Source: an uncultured Aquimarina sp. (GTDB lineage: Bacteria; Bacteroidota; Bacteroidia; Flavobacteriales; Flavobacteriaceae). Taken from it: DNA of 64,000 bases. The stretch is from positions 124,001 through 188,000 of the forward strand of contig NZ_CANMQT010000002.1 in assembly GCF_947500065.1 (NCBI RefSeq), read 5' to 3'. The notes beneath the pieces were generated by a model, which had not been told where the DNA came from, did no database searches, and worked only from the letters and a program-made list of their open reading frames with translations. This document shows, piece after piece, positions 45,235 through 54,325 of this stretch. Position numbers and translations under genes: made by a program. Every line of letters begins with the position of its first letter. The stretch's first letter is position 1.

Positions 45235-46845
45235 ATGACTAATTATAATTCAGCTATCGATACTGTACGTAAACTAAAAGCAAAACATGGAAATACTTGG
45301 GCAACCATAAATCCAGAAAACGCAGCACGTATTGCGGTACAAAATAGATTTAAAACAGGATTAGATATCGCTAAGTACACAGCAGCGATAATGCGTAAAG
45401 ATATGGCTGAATATGACGTTAACAGTGTAAACTACACACAATCATTAGGTTGCTGGCACGGTTTTGTTGCTCAACAAAAAATGATCGCGGTAAAAAAGCA
45501 CAAAGGCACAACTGATAAAACATACCTATACCTTTCTGGTTGGATGGTAGCAGCATTACGTTCAGAGTTAGGACCTTTACCAGATCAGTCAATGCATGAA
45601 AAAACTTCAGTTCCTAAGTTAATTGAAGAAATATACACCTTCTTGCGTCAAGCTGATGCCGTAGAATTAAATGATCTTTTTCGCCGTCTAGATGCCGGAG
45701 AAGATGTTCAAGCAGAGATCGATAATTTTGAAACACACGTTGTACCTATCATTGCTGATATTGATGCAGGTTTTGGTAACGAAGAAGCAACATATCTTTT
45801 AGCTAAAAAAATGATTGAAGCTGGTGCTTGTGCTCTTCAGATCGAAAACCAAGTATCTGACGCTAAGCAATGTGGTCACCAAGATGGTAAGGTAACAGTA
45901 CCCCATGAAGATTTTATCGCTAAGCTAAATGCACTTCGATATGCCTTCTTAGAATTAGGTGTAGAAGAAGGTATAATTGTTGCTCGAACAGATTCTGAAG
46001 GAGCTGGTTTGACACAAAAACTACCGGTATCTATGGAAGAAGGTGACTTGGCATCACAGTATATGGATTTTGTTGAAGCAGAAGAAGTTCTTATTGGTGA
46101 GGTTAATGAAAATGATGTATTATTTAAGCGTGATGGTAAATTAGTTCGTCCTGTAAGAATGCCAAATGGTTTGTATAAATTTAAAGAAGGCTCCAATATC
46201 GATCGCGTTGTATTAGATTGTATTACAAGTCTAGAGAATGGTGCCGATTTATTATGGATTGAAACTCCAACTCCAAATGTGAAGCAAATAGCACATATGG
46301 TAAATCGTGTAAAAGAACAGGTGCCAAATGCTAAATTAGTATACAATAATTCTCCATCTTTCAATTGGACACTAAATTTCCGTCAACAGGCATTTGATGC
46401 TATGGCAGAAGCAGGAGAAGATGTATCTGCCTATAATAGAGCTGAACTAATGGAAGCAAATTACGATGGTACTGAATTATCAAACAGAGCAGATGAAATG
46501 ATTCGTATGTTTCAGGCAGAAGCATCTCGTGATGCTGGTGTGTTCCATCACCTAATTACATTACCAACATATCACACAACTGCATTACATATGAATGATT
46601 TGGTAGAAGGTTATTTTGGTGACGAAGGAATGTTGGCTTATGTAGGTTCTGTTCAACGTCAAGAGATCCGAAAAGGTGTATCTTGTGTAAAGCATCAACG
46701 TATGGCAGGTTCAGATTTAGGAGACGATCATAAAACCTTCTTTGCTGGAGAAAAAGCTTTAAAAGCTGGTGGTGAGAAAAACACTAGTAATCAATTTGAA
46801 ATTAAAACAAGTGTAAAAGAGCCTGTGATGGCCTTAGATAAATAA
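45235..46845 (+). CDS. aceA: Isocitrate lyase
   Basis: The 536-residue protein has the isocitrate lyase signature KQCGHQDGKVTVPHEDF with the catalytic Cys, ADIDAGFGN earlier for Mg binding, and NNSPSFNWTLNFR. The length fits the long bacterial type (about 530 residues). It cleaves isocitrate to succinate and glyoxylate, the first step of the glyoxylate shunt, needed on acetate or fatty acids. No malate synthase gene is adjacent. A clear terminator follows, so it is transcribed alone. Confidence 0.95.
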   Translation: MTNYNSAIDTVRKLKAKHGNTWATINPENAARIAVQNRFKTGLDIAKYTAAIMRKDMAEYDVNSVNYTQSLGCWHGFVAQQKMIAVKKHKGTTDKTYLYLSGWMVAALRSELGPLPDQSMHEKTSVPKLIEEIYTFLRQADAVELNDLFRRLDAGEDVQAEIDNFETHVVPIIADIDAGFGNEEATYLLAKKMIEAGACALQIENQVSDAKQCGHQDGKVTVPHEDFIAKLNALRYAFLELGVEEGIIVARTDSEGAGLTQKLPVSMEEGDLASQYMDFVEAEEVLIGEVNENDVLFKRDGKLVRPVRMPNGLYKFKEGSNIDRVVLDCITSLENGADLLWIETPTPNVKQIAHMVNRVKEQVPNAKLVYNNSPSFNWTLNFRQQAFDAMAEAGEDVSAYNRAELMEANYDGTELSNRADEMIRMFQAEASRDAGVFHHLITLPTYHTTALHMNDLVEGYFGDEGMLAYVGSVQRQEIRKGVSCVKHQRMAGSDLGDDHKTFFAGEKALKAGGEKNTSNQFEIKTSVKEPVMALDK

Positions 46846-46865
46846 AACTCACGTTTGAGTTATGT

Positions 46866-46897
46866 AAAAAGGTGATCTTAATAGGTCACCTTTTTTT
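46866..46897 (+). terminator. Rho-independent terminator of aceA
   Basis: AAAAAGGTGA (46866-46875) and TCACCTTTTT (46886-46895) pair around a 10-nt loop and run into a T7 tract, 20 nt behind the aceA stop codon. Confidence 0.8.
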
Positions 46898-46909
46898 ATA
46901 CTTAAAAAA

Positions 46910-47044
46910 ATGAAATCATTAGAGAATTCAAGTACCGAAAAACATAATGTTTCTATTTCTGATTCTTGGCGAAGTAAATTGAAAACCTCTTTTTTCAGTT
47001 TTATAACAGTAATTTTCCTTTTAGAAGAAGCTTTTTCGATCTGA
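46910..47044 (+). CDS. Possible 44-residue small protein
   Basis: A 44-codon frame begins MKSLENSSTEKH shortly behind the aceA terminator. Its first half is polar and its second half (SFFSFITVIFLLEEAF) hydrophobic, so it could be a small membrane-associated protein or the 5' end of a lost gene. I see no promoter and no family. Confidence 0.25.
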   Translation: MKSLENSSTEKHNVSISDSWRSKLKTSFFSFITVIFLLEEAFSI

Positions 47045-47097
47045 TGATGCCGATCAAAAATTGACCTGGATTTGCAAAGTTCTGATCAAATTAACCA

Positions 47098-47514
47098 TTA
47101 ATACACTTCACATTTGTCAACTTTAGAATTCTCTTGGTATTTAGTCACTAAATCCATTACAATATTATTGGTAAGCATTTTTCCAATACCTCCTTTTATA
47201 TTAGGAATTGTATTAATTAGATCTTTCTTTTCTTCAGATAATTCTGTTCCAAGCATTAAAATGACCATAACATCCTTACATCGCCCTTGTAGCTTTTGCA
47301 ATTCCTCTAAAAACTCCCATCCATCCATTATAGGCATATTAATATCCAATAGGATTAGATCAGGAATATAAAAAGAATTCAAAAACCGTAAAGCTTCTTC
47401 TCCATTCTTAGCAATTTGTATTTCTTCTGATATAGAATTTTTTTCTATGATTACTTTATTAAAAAAGTTAGTAGATGGACTATCATCAACAAGTAAAAAT
47501 TTTAGTTTTTTCAT
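47098..47514 (-). CDS. Stand-alone receiver-domain protein
   Basis: The 138-residue protein is a single CheY-like receiver: acidic pair D10/D11 near the start, phospho-acceptor D57 in LILLDINMP and a W in GWEFLEEL. The conserved Lys-Pro near the end is not evident; the region reads GGIGKMLTNN instead. It has no output domain. It follows the gene at 47556 by 41 nt on the same strand, and both are related to each other. It probably passes phosphate within the kinase cluster here. Confidence 0.88.
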   Translation of the reverse strand: MKKLKFLLVDDSPSTNFFNKVIIEKNSISEEIQIAKNGEEALRFLNSFYIPDLILLDINMPIMDGWEFLEELQKLQGRCKDVMVILMLGTELSEEKKDLINTIPNIKGGIGKMLTNNIVMDLVTKYQENSKVDKCEVY

Positions 47515-47555
47515 AAGTTTCTAGGGGATATATAGTTTGAAATTTGAGATTAAAT

Positions 47556-47978
47556 TTACCTTGCTATTTTGTATGAAAAGTGTTTTCCTATCACTTGATT
47601 AATGACATCATTTGATAAAGGTTTATTAATAAAGTCATAGACCAATTCATTTTTCAGGGCTTTTTTTATATCGTTAGGGTCATTAGAAGTAGAAAGCATT
47701 ATTATCTTTATATCATCGATAACATCTTTTTCTAAATTCGCAAATTCTTCCAAAAAATCCCAACCATTCATAAAAGGCATATTGATATCTAAAAAAATTA
47801 GTTCTGGTTTTTTATGAAGTTGATTATTTATATTTTTTAGATACTCTAGAGCATTTTTTGCTTCTTGAATTACTTTCACATCTTTAAAAGCTTTGTGTTT
47901 TAATAGCATACGTTTGTTAAAGAAATTGGTTGCTTTATCATCATCAATTAATAATGAGTAGGTTACAATATCATTCAT
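47556..47978 (-). CDS. Stand-alone receiver-domain protein
   Basis: The 140-residue protein is a single receiver domain with acidic residues D12-D14, phospho-acceptor D64 in LIFLDINMPFMNGWDF, the Ser/Thr position in IIMLSTSND, and an intact Lys-Pro in FINKPLSND. It lacks an output domain. It is paralogous to the protein encoded at 47098. A role as phosphate carrier between the kinases encoded at 48981, 52582 and 54326 is likely from context. Confidence 0.9.
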   Translation of the reverse strand: MNDIVTYSLLIDDDKATNFFNKRMLLKHKAFKDVKVIQEAKNALEYLKNINNQLHKKPELIFLDINMPFMNGWDFLEEFANLEKDVIDDIKIIMLSTSNDPNDIKKALKNELVYDFINKPLSNDVINQVIGKHFSYKIAR

Positions 47979-48033
47979 TTAGTTTAGGGTTTTAAGAAAG
48001 AAAAAGGTTGGTATTTTATTATGCTATTACTTC

Positions 48034-48495
48034 TTAGAAACCAGCATATTGAGCAGAATTAGTAAAAATTTCTGAAAAGCCGTGATAATCATTTAAAACT
48101 TCAACACTCAGATATTCTAATATAGGATAATTTACTTTGTGATACATTGAAGTATAATCATCTAATCTAAAATTTAGAAGTTTAGCCTCTACCCAATCTC
48201 TTTTTTGCTTTTTGATTTGTGTTTTTGTAATAGATCCATCTTGAATTCTATTATCATTTTCTGACAGTTCATCTGTTAATTCTTTGGCACGTATAATCAT
48301 GGATTTATACTCTGCTACTCTATACATCAGAGTATATTCTTTGTACACAATAATTTCTTTAGGTGTATACTGTTCTTTCGTTTCAGTTTGTTCCGAAATT
48401 CCTATTTCTGAAAAATAAATTTCTTCATCTTGGGAATATAGAACGGTAAAATTCACAAAAAGCAAAATCATCGAAATTTTTTTAATAGTCTTCAT
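48034..48495 (-). CDS. Exported protein of unknown function
   Basis: The 153-residue protein has a signal peptide (MKTIKKISMILLFVNFTVLYSQ) and a mature part rich in Glu, Lys and Tyr that is predicted to be mostly helical. No family is recognised. It lies upstream of, and on the same strand as, the two receiver genes, and is divergent from the propeller kinase gene. A TTTATCGGATAAA palindrome lies 99 bp upstream of its start. It could be a periplasmic accessory of the kinase. Confidence 0.7.
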   Translation of the reverse strand: MKTIKKISMILLFVNFTVLYSQDEEIYFSEIGISEQTETKEQYTPKEIIVYKEYTLMYRVAEYKSMIIRAKELTDELSENDNRIQDGSITKTQIKKQKRDWVEAKLLNFRLDDYTSMYHKVNYPILEYLSVEVLNDYHGFSEIFTNSAQYAGF

Positions 48496-48980
48496 ATAAC
48501 ATAGTTTATAATTCTACGTCGAAATTAGATTCGAAACCTCAAAAAGGCAATTTCAACAAAATATCCAAACACTTTTCTTCGTCAAAAAACTGCTTTATCG
48601 GATAAAATGCACATTGTTCTCAATTAACTAAGTTATTTATTATCAATTGTTTAATCAATGAAAAACATCGATTACGGCTACACCACAGGTCTACCACTAA
48701 TTAGCCGTAAAAAACTTCAGATAATATTAATTTATGAAACTGATAATTACATTAGGCTCGTCAATCCTTTTTCTTAATTTAATTTTATAAACTCCCGATT
48801 TCGCTTCTGGAATGGAGAAAATAACTTATTTTGAACTTTATAATCTAGATTTTATTACCAAACAGGTGTCTTACTATTTTTTATGAATAATTATCGTTAA
48901 TATATGGTATTCAAAAAAAAAAGAACCATACTATACATAACTAGAGAGACATTTAAAAAAGATATACATATAGAAATCGT
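48496..48980. other. Divergent intergenic region with palindrome
   Basis: This 485-bp gap between the exported-protein gene (minus) and the propeller kinase gene (plus) must hold both promoters. It contains the palindrome at 48594-48606 and no open frame worth noting. Confidence 0.5.
48594..48606. promoter_or_regulatory. Palindrome TTTATCGGATAAA
   Basis: TTTATC-G-GATAAA is a perfect 13-bp inverted repeat with a single central base, 99 bp upstream of the exported-protein gene and 375 bp upstream of the propeller kinase gene. The same 13 bases occur inside a longer palindrome at 53850-53868. An operator for a dimeric regulator is the simplest reading. Confidence 0.45.
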
Positions 48981-51900
48981 ATGATATATAACAGCGATAT
49001 AACATCAACCATGAAAACAGCTTGTTTTGAAAAAAGTTATGTATTTATAATTGCCATTATAAGAAAATATATTTCATGTGTAATTTTACTTCTTACAAGT
49101 TTAACCATATCAGCTCAAAAAAAATCTCAAAAATTCATTCATTACGGGAAGCAGGATGGTCTTAATCAAAGTAGTGTAAATTTCATTTATCAAGATTCTC
49201 AAGATTATCTGTGGATTGCCAATTTTGGAGGAATTAACAGGTTTGATGGTTATAATTTCACTTCTTATATAAATGAATTTAATGATGACAATTCGATTTC
49301 TGATAATTCAGTTTGGACAATTTTAGAAAAAACAAATAAGACACTATGGTTTGGAACAAAAGCCGGATTAAGCAAATACAATCATAAGACTGGTAACTTC
49401 GTCAATTACTTCATTCGAGACAATAAAAAATCATCCGGTACTTTAGCTGTCAAAGCTCTTTTTGAAGATAAAAATGGACGATTTTATATTGGATCTGAAG
49501 GTGAAGGACTGTTTACATTTTCCGATAAAAACAAAACGTTTAACCTTGTTGATCTGATTCCTGATAATGCTAAAATAAGCGCTATTTCTGAGGATATTTA
49601 TGATAACTTATGGATAGGTACAGAGAATTTAGGGCTTTTTAAAATTTCTTCTGACAGATCCGGTGTAGTTAATTTTCTCGAAACAGATTCTTTTTTAAGT
49701 GAAGTAATATGGAGTCTATATTCTGATGAAAAAGGTAATACCTGGATAGGAACTGATAAAGACGGTTTAGTAAAATATGATGAAGCTAATAGCTCTTTTG
49801 TTTTTTATAAAAATCAAACAGATAATCTTAACTACAAAGCAGGTGATAAAATAAAAACTATTACAAAATTTGAAGATGCTCTCTGGATAGGTAGCGCTAC
49901 TCAAGGATTATCTTATTTTTCATATAAAGAAAATCGTTTTTTTAATTATTTAAAAGACCCACACAACGCTAATTCATTATTTGATAACGATGTGAGTAGT
50001 ATATTTCCTGGGGCTAATGGTGTACTATATGTTGGGTTTTACACCAAAGGATTTGACAAGGTCATTTCAACTCCTTTTCGGACATTAAAACATAATCCTA
50101 AAAACGACAATACACTTAGTGATGATAACGTGTATTGTATGTATTTGGATCATCAAGATATGCTTTGGTTTGGCACTTTTGGAGGTGGGCTTAATTCGTA
50201 TAACCCAAAAACAAATCAATTTAAACACTATAAACATAATAAAAACAATGTAAATACGATAAGTCACGATTGGATACGCATTATTTATGAAGACCGTAAT
50301 AACACTATGTGGATTGGCACTTGGGGAGGTGGATTAAATAAATTTGATCAAAAAACTGGTGTTTTCAAACGTTATTTACCAAAACTCGGCAAAAATAATA
50401 GCTTAAATCATAATATTATTACAGCCTTGTTTGAAGATAATGATGGTGAGTTATGGATAGGAACCTATGGTGGTGGAATCAATATTTATCAACCCAAAAC
50501 AGATGATTTTAAGTCTATAATTCATGATAAAAATGATCCAAACTCTCTAAGCGATGATCATATTACTTCTTTTTATCAAGATAAAAATGGTTTAATATGG
50601 ATTTGCACCTATGGGGGTGGTCTTAATGCTTATGATAAAACTACTAATACATTTGAAAGATTTCTACCTAATCCTGAACAAAAATACAGTCTGAACAATT
50701 ACAAAACACTGCATATTTATGATGTTTCAAATGACGATTTCTTTTGGATTACTACGCTGGGAGGTGGAATCAATAAGTTCTATTATAAAGAAAATAAATT
50801 TCTTAACTACACCGAAAAAGACGGACTATCTAATAACTCAACCATGGGTATGTTGCTGGATCCTTATCAAAACTATTGGATAAGTTCTAATAATGGGCTA
50901 TCCCGTTTTGATCCGGTTAAAGAAACTTTTATCAATTACACTACACTTGATGGATTAGGCAGCGATGATTATAATTTAGAAGCATTCGCCAAAACCAATG
51001 ACGGAATACTCTATTTTGGAGGTAAGGAAGGCGTAACCTATTTTAATCCAAAAGATATAAGTTCTCAAATCAATTTCCCACGAGTTGCGTTCACAAATAT
51101 TAAAATAGAAGATAGTGTACAAAGTATTTCTTCCAAAAAACTAGAAATTCCTTATAAAGAACGTATAACTATTGAATATGCTGCACTGAATCCAGATAAA
51201 GCTGCTAATATTAGATATGCATATCAGCTTATTGGCCGGGATAAGGATTGGAATTTTGTAGGCAAAAACAGGTATTTAGAATTCACAAATTTGATTCCTG
51301 GAGACTATGAGCTAAGAATAAAATCTACGAACAGTGATCAAATATGGCATACGCAATACGCTAGTGTTTCTATAGACATTCCTGCCCCTTGGTACATGAA
51401 CTGGTATTATAGAGGGATAGCTATCTTCCTATTTTTATTATCAGGGTATATCTATTATTGGATAAAGATAAATCAAGCCAGACGCCGTAATAAGTTATTA
51501 GAAGAAAAAGTAGAAGAAAGAACCATAACTATAAAGAAAAAAAACATAGCCCTAAAAAGCGAAAAGGAAAAAACAGAGAATGCTTACAAACAATTAAAAA
51601 AGTTAGAACTATTTAAAAATGAGTTTACTGGTATGTTAGCTCACGATCTTAAAAACCCCTTAGTGACTATTTTGGGCTATTCCTCAGAACACTCTTATAA
51701 TACAGATTTAGAAAGCATTAATAAATCAGGTAAAAAAATGCTTCACCTAATAGAAAATATGCTGGAAGTTCAAAAGTTCGAAAATGCCGAAGTAAAACTT
51801 GACCTGAAGAAGAGCAATCTTAAAAGCATAGGAGTCGAAGCCCTAAAGCAGGTTAAGATTCTTGCCGATGAAAAAAGAATTCAAATCCATAATACGATTA

Positions 51901-52559
51901 AAGAAGAATATACCGTAGATGTGGATAGACATATTATTGAGCGTGTTTTTGTGAATCTATTGTCTAACGCAATTAAATTTTCTCCTACTGATAGTGAAAT
52001 CGAAATTTTAGGAGACGTAAATGAAGACAATTCTGATGAAATCATTGTTTGTATTAAAGATTATGGAGCAGGAATACCCGTACTTAAGCTACAATCCATC
52101 TTTGTCAAATTCTCACAAGCTGAAGCCAGAGATTCTGGTGGTACTCGTTCTACTGGCTTAGGACTTACTTTCTGTAAAATGGCTATAGAAGCTCATAAAG
52201 GTACTATCTGGGTAACATCAGAAATTGACAAAGGGAGTTCATTCTATTTCAACCTTCCTAAACTTGAGGATAAGATTTTAGTTGAAAATATGGGGAAAAT
52301 TGAAAGTAGTAATTATAGGAGTCCTCTATATACTTTAAAATTTCAAGAAGAAGACTTAATTTTGTTTCATCCATTTACAGAAAAAATTAATACCTTAACC
52401 ATTTATGAAACAGGCGAATGGTTTGATATTTTTGATCATTTAGAAGAAACAGAAAATATTAAACGATGGAAGCAAATGATGATGGATGCCCTTACTAGTT
52501 TTGATGAAAATGCTTTTTCTTATCTAAAGCAATTAGTTGTAAAACCAATAGTAAACTAA
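48981..52559 (+). CDS. Beta-propeller histidine kinase without receiver or DNA-binding domain
   Basis: The 1192-residue protein has an N-terminal signal or anchor, at least ten reg_prop-type propeller repeats (pattern L-W-I-G-T-x-G-G-G-L-N), a triple-tyrosine domain (about 705-800), a membrane helix near residue 820, a coiled coil, and HisKA with phospho-acceptor H888 in LAHDLKNPL. The HATPase domain has NLLSNAIKFS, GAGIP and GLGLTF. A ~100-residue C-terminal extension after the ATPase matches nothing I know. Unlike hybrid HTCS sensors of glycan loci it lacks receiver and AraC domains, so it must signal to another protein, probably the receiver-kinase encoded 22 nt downstream. The start could also be codon 11. 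Confidence 0.9.
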   Translation: MIYNSDITSTMKTACFEKSYVFIIAIIRKYISCVILLLTSLTISAQKKSQKFIHYGKQDGLNQSSVNFIYQDSQDYLWIANFGGINRFDGYNFTSYINEFNDDNSISDNSVWTILEKTNKTLWFGTKAGLSKYNHKTGNFVNYFIRDNKKSSGTLAVKALFEDKNGRFYIGSEGEGLFTFSDKNKTFNLVDLIPDNAKISAISEDIYDNLWIGTENLGLFKISSDRSGVVNFLETDSFLSEVIWSLYSDEKGNTWIGTDKDGLVKYDEANSSFVFYKNQTDNLNYKAGDKIKTITKFEDALWIGSATQGLSYFSYKENRFFNYLKDPHNANSLFDNDVSSIFPGANGVLYVGFYTKGFDKVISTPFRTLKHNPKNDNTLSDDNVYCMYLDHQDMLWFGTFGGGLNSYNPKTNQFKHYKHNKNNVNTISHDWIRIIYEDRNNTMWIGTWGGGLNKFDQKTGVFKRYLPKLGKNNSLNHNIITALFEDNDGELWIGTYGGGINIYQPKTDDFKSIIHDKNDPNSLSDDHITSFYQDKNGLIWICTYGGGLNAYDKTTNTFERFLPNPEQKYSLNNYKTLHIYDVSNDDFFWITTLGGGINKFYYKENKFLNYTEKDGLSNNSTMGMLLDPYQNYWISSNNGLSRFDPVKETFINYTTLDGLGSDDYNLEAFAKTNDGILYFGGKEGVTYFNPKDISSQINFPRVAFTNIKIEDSVQSISSKKLEIPYKERITIEYAALNPDKAANIRYAYQLIGRDKDWNFVGKNRYLEFTNLIPGDYELRIKSTNSDQIWHTQYASVSIDIPAPWYMNWYYRGIAIFLFLLSGYIYYWIKINQARRRNKLLEEKVEERTITIKKKNIALKSEKEKTENAYKQLKKLELFKNEFTGMLAHDLKNPLVTILGYSSEHSYNTDLESINKSGKKMLHLIENMLEVQKFENAEVKLDLKKSNLKSIGVEALKQVKILADEKRIQIHNTIKEEYTVDVDRHIIERVFVNLLSNAIKFSPTDSEIEILGDVNEDNSDEIIVCIKDYGAGIPVLKLQSIFVKFSQAEARDSGGTRSTGLGLTFCKMAIEAHKGTIWVTSEIDKGSSFYFNLPKLEDKILVENMGKIESSNYRSPLYTLKFQEEDLILFHPFTEKINTLTIYETGEWFDIFDHLEETENIKRWKQMMMDALTSFDENAFSYLKQLVVKPIVN

Positions 52560-52581
52560 GATCAATAGTATAAATACCTAT

Positions 52582-53736
52582 ATGGAATATTCTATATTGG
52601 TCGTAGATGACCAACCTGATAATATCAAATACATAAGTCTGTTATTAAAAGAGATGGAATTAGGAAAAAAGATATACTCTGCTCCTAATGGAAAAATAGC
52701 TCTTGGATTAGCAGAAAAAATTACACCTGATATAATTTTATCAGACTGGGAGATGCCAGAAATGAATGGTTTAGAATTGCTAAAAGCATTAAAACAATCA
52801 TCTAAAACAAAAGATATTCCTTTTATAATGATTTCTGCAGTAAAGGTCGATGCAGTATCAATGAAGGAAAGTTTTGACGCTGGTGTCCATGATTATCTAA
52901 AAAAACCTTTTGACAAGCTTGAATTTATGGCACGAGTAAGTGCTACGCTAAAACTACAAGGTGCTTATCTAAAAATTAAAAAAAATAATGATGAGATAGC
53001 AAACCAAGCACTTCTAATTTCGAAACAACACGAAGAGCTTAAAAAACTTAATAAACTAAAGGATAATATTTTTTCAATTATATCTCATGATGTTAGATCA
53101 CCGTTGGCTACACTAGATGGGCTTTTACAATTATTTGATGACGACCAACATATCCTTAGCGAAGAAGAATTAAGAGAATATACAGGTGTTGTACGACTAG
53201 AACTAAATAAAGTACAAACACTATTAGACAATTTGTTGTATTGGGCAAAATCTCAATTAGCAAATATGCAGGATACCAAATCTAATGTAGATGTGTATGA
53301 AATTACTCAGGAAGTCTTAAGTTTATTTGAAGAAAGAACTAAAAAGAAAAAATTAAGCCTTCATAATAATATAGATCCGGATTATATTATTTATGCAGAC
53401 AAGAACATGTTATCGTTTGTAATTAGAAACTTACTTGCCAATTCAGTTAAATATACCTTAGATGAAGGAAGTATTAGCATAGACGCAGAGTTTTTGATAG
53501 ATTCTGTTAAAGTATCAATAAAAGACAATGGTATAGGAATGAGCAGTGAAACCTTAGAGAATTTATTTAAAGATAAAACAGTCGACACACAAACCGGAAC
53601 ATCAGGAGAAATGGGCACAGGATTAGGCCTTGTTCTATGTAAAGATCTAATTGAGCAGAATGGCGGTTCTATATCCGTGAAAAGTACATTAGGAAAAGGT
53701 AGTGAGTTTAATTTTGTAATTCCATACAACACATAA
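52582..53736 (+). CDS. Receiver-histidine kinase protein
   Basis: The 384-residue cytosolic protein has an N-terminal receiver domain (phospho-acceptor D55 in IILSDWEMPEMNG, Lys-Pro at about 108) and then a short coiled coil. HisKA with H169 in ISHDVRSPL and a HATPase domain (NLLANSVKYT, DNGIGM, GTGLGLVLCK) follow. The order REC-HisKA-HATPase is suited to relaying a signal from the propeller kinase, which ends 22 nt upstream. No DNA-binding domain is present. Confidence 0.9.
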   Translation: MEYSILVVDDQPDNIKYISLLLKEMELGKKIYSAPNGKIALGLAEKITPDIILSDWEMPEMNGLELLKALKQSSKTKDIPFIMISAVKVDAVSMKESFDAGVHDYLKKPFDKLEFMARVSATLKLQGAYLKIKKNNDEIANQALLISKQHEELKKLNKLKDNIFSIISHDVRSPLATLDGLLQLFDDDQHILSEEELREYTGVVRLELNKVQTLLDNLLYWAKSQLANMQDTKSNVDVYEITQEVLSLFEERTKKKKLSLHNNIDPDYIIYADKNMLSFVIRNLLANSVKYTLDEGSISIDAEFLIDSVKVSIKDNGIGMSSETLENLFKDKTVDTQTGTSGEMGTGLGLVLCKDLIEQNGGSISVKSTLGKGSEFNFVIPYNT

Positions 53737-53849
53737 ATAACTTCTGAAATTGGTTTATTAATAAATAAGCCCTACAACAACAAAAGAACCTACACCCTTA
53801 TATTACAATGACTTACACTTATATCACCTCCTAAAAAAACACAAACCTG

Positions 53850-53868
53850 CACTTTATCGGATAAAGTG
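53850..53868. promoter_or_regulatory. 19-bp palindrome containing TTTATCGGATAAA
   Basis: CACTTTATCGGATAAAGTG is a perfect inverted repeat with one central base, extending the motif at 48594 by three base pairs on each side. Flanking bases also agree in part (CTGC before the motif in both). It lies 113 bp behind the receiver-kinase gene and 182 bp upstream of a small frame. Confidence 0.5.
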
Positions 53869-54049
53869 TATTTCATCGATTTTTTATTTTTAAATTTAAT
53901 CTAAAAATATGAATCCTAGGTAGTTCAAGCTAGTTTCGTCCTCAATGAAAAAGAAATATTTAATTTTTAATATCTCTAAACTTAATTGATTGTCAGTTTA
54001 TTAATTCAGTGATACTAATAATTTTTTATTTAATTTAAAACACACAAGT

Positions 54050-54148
54050 ATGAAAATTTTTTACGGAATCTTGGTCGTAGACCTAAAAGCATTTAAAAAA
54101 TTTATTTCTCAATTGCCTGCGGCAAGTAGTAACGCGATACATCGATAG
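54050..54148 (+). CDS. Possible 32-residue small protein
   Basis: A 32-codon frame (MKIFYGILVVDLKAFKKF... to TAG) lies between the palindrome at 53850 and the hairpin at 54203, the arrangement expected of a small transcription unit. The frame has a hydrophobic start and a basic, amphipathic middle. Length and composition alone would not distinguish it from chance. Confidence 0.3.
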   Translation: MKIFYGILVVDLKAFKKFISQLPAASSNAIHR

Positions 54149-54202
54149 ATTATTACTTTATTACAAAAAAAATACTTATCTCTTTTTGATTTAAGTATAA
54201 AA

Positions 54203-54258
54203 AATAGAGTGTAAAAAAGGAAGTTTTAATATATAAAAAATCTTTTTTACACTCTATT
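54203..54258. terminator. Bidirectional terminator between kinase genes
   Basis: AATAGAGTGTAAAAAA (54203-54218) and TTTTTTACACTCTATT (54243-54258) form a perfect 16-bp inverted repeat around a 24-nt loop. Read on the minus strand it lies 67 nt behind the hybrid kinase gene and ends in a T-rich tract. It can also end a plus-strand transcript from the intergenic region. Confidence 0.75.
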
Positions 54259-54325
54259 ATTATTTAATAGCGTATTCACTAAACATTTGTTAGCGTAAAT
54301 AAATAAACCCTTTTCCGAATCTATA

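Larger units (their letters stand above)
53737..54325. other. Intergenic region between two convergent kinase genes
   Basis: This 589-bp gap contains the 19-bp palindrome at 53850-53868, a possible small frame at 54050-54148, and a strong hairpin at 54203-54258. It is unusually rich in regulatory-looking structure for a region between two gene ends, which suggests a small transcript starts inside it. Confidence 0.5.

Noticed and set aside
45876..46364. 162-codon minus-strand frame inside isocitrate lyase
   Set aside because: It is a shadow of the well-conserved aceA gene.
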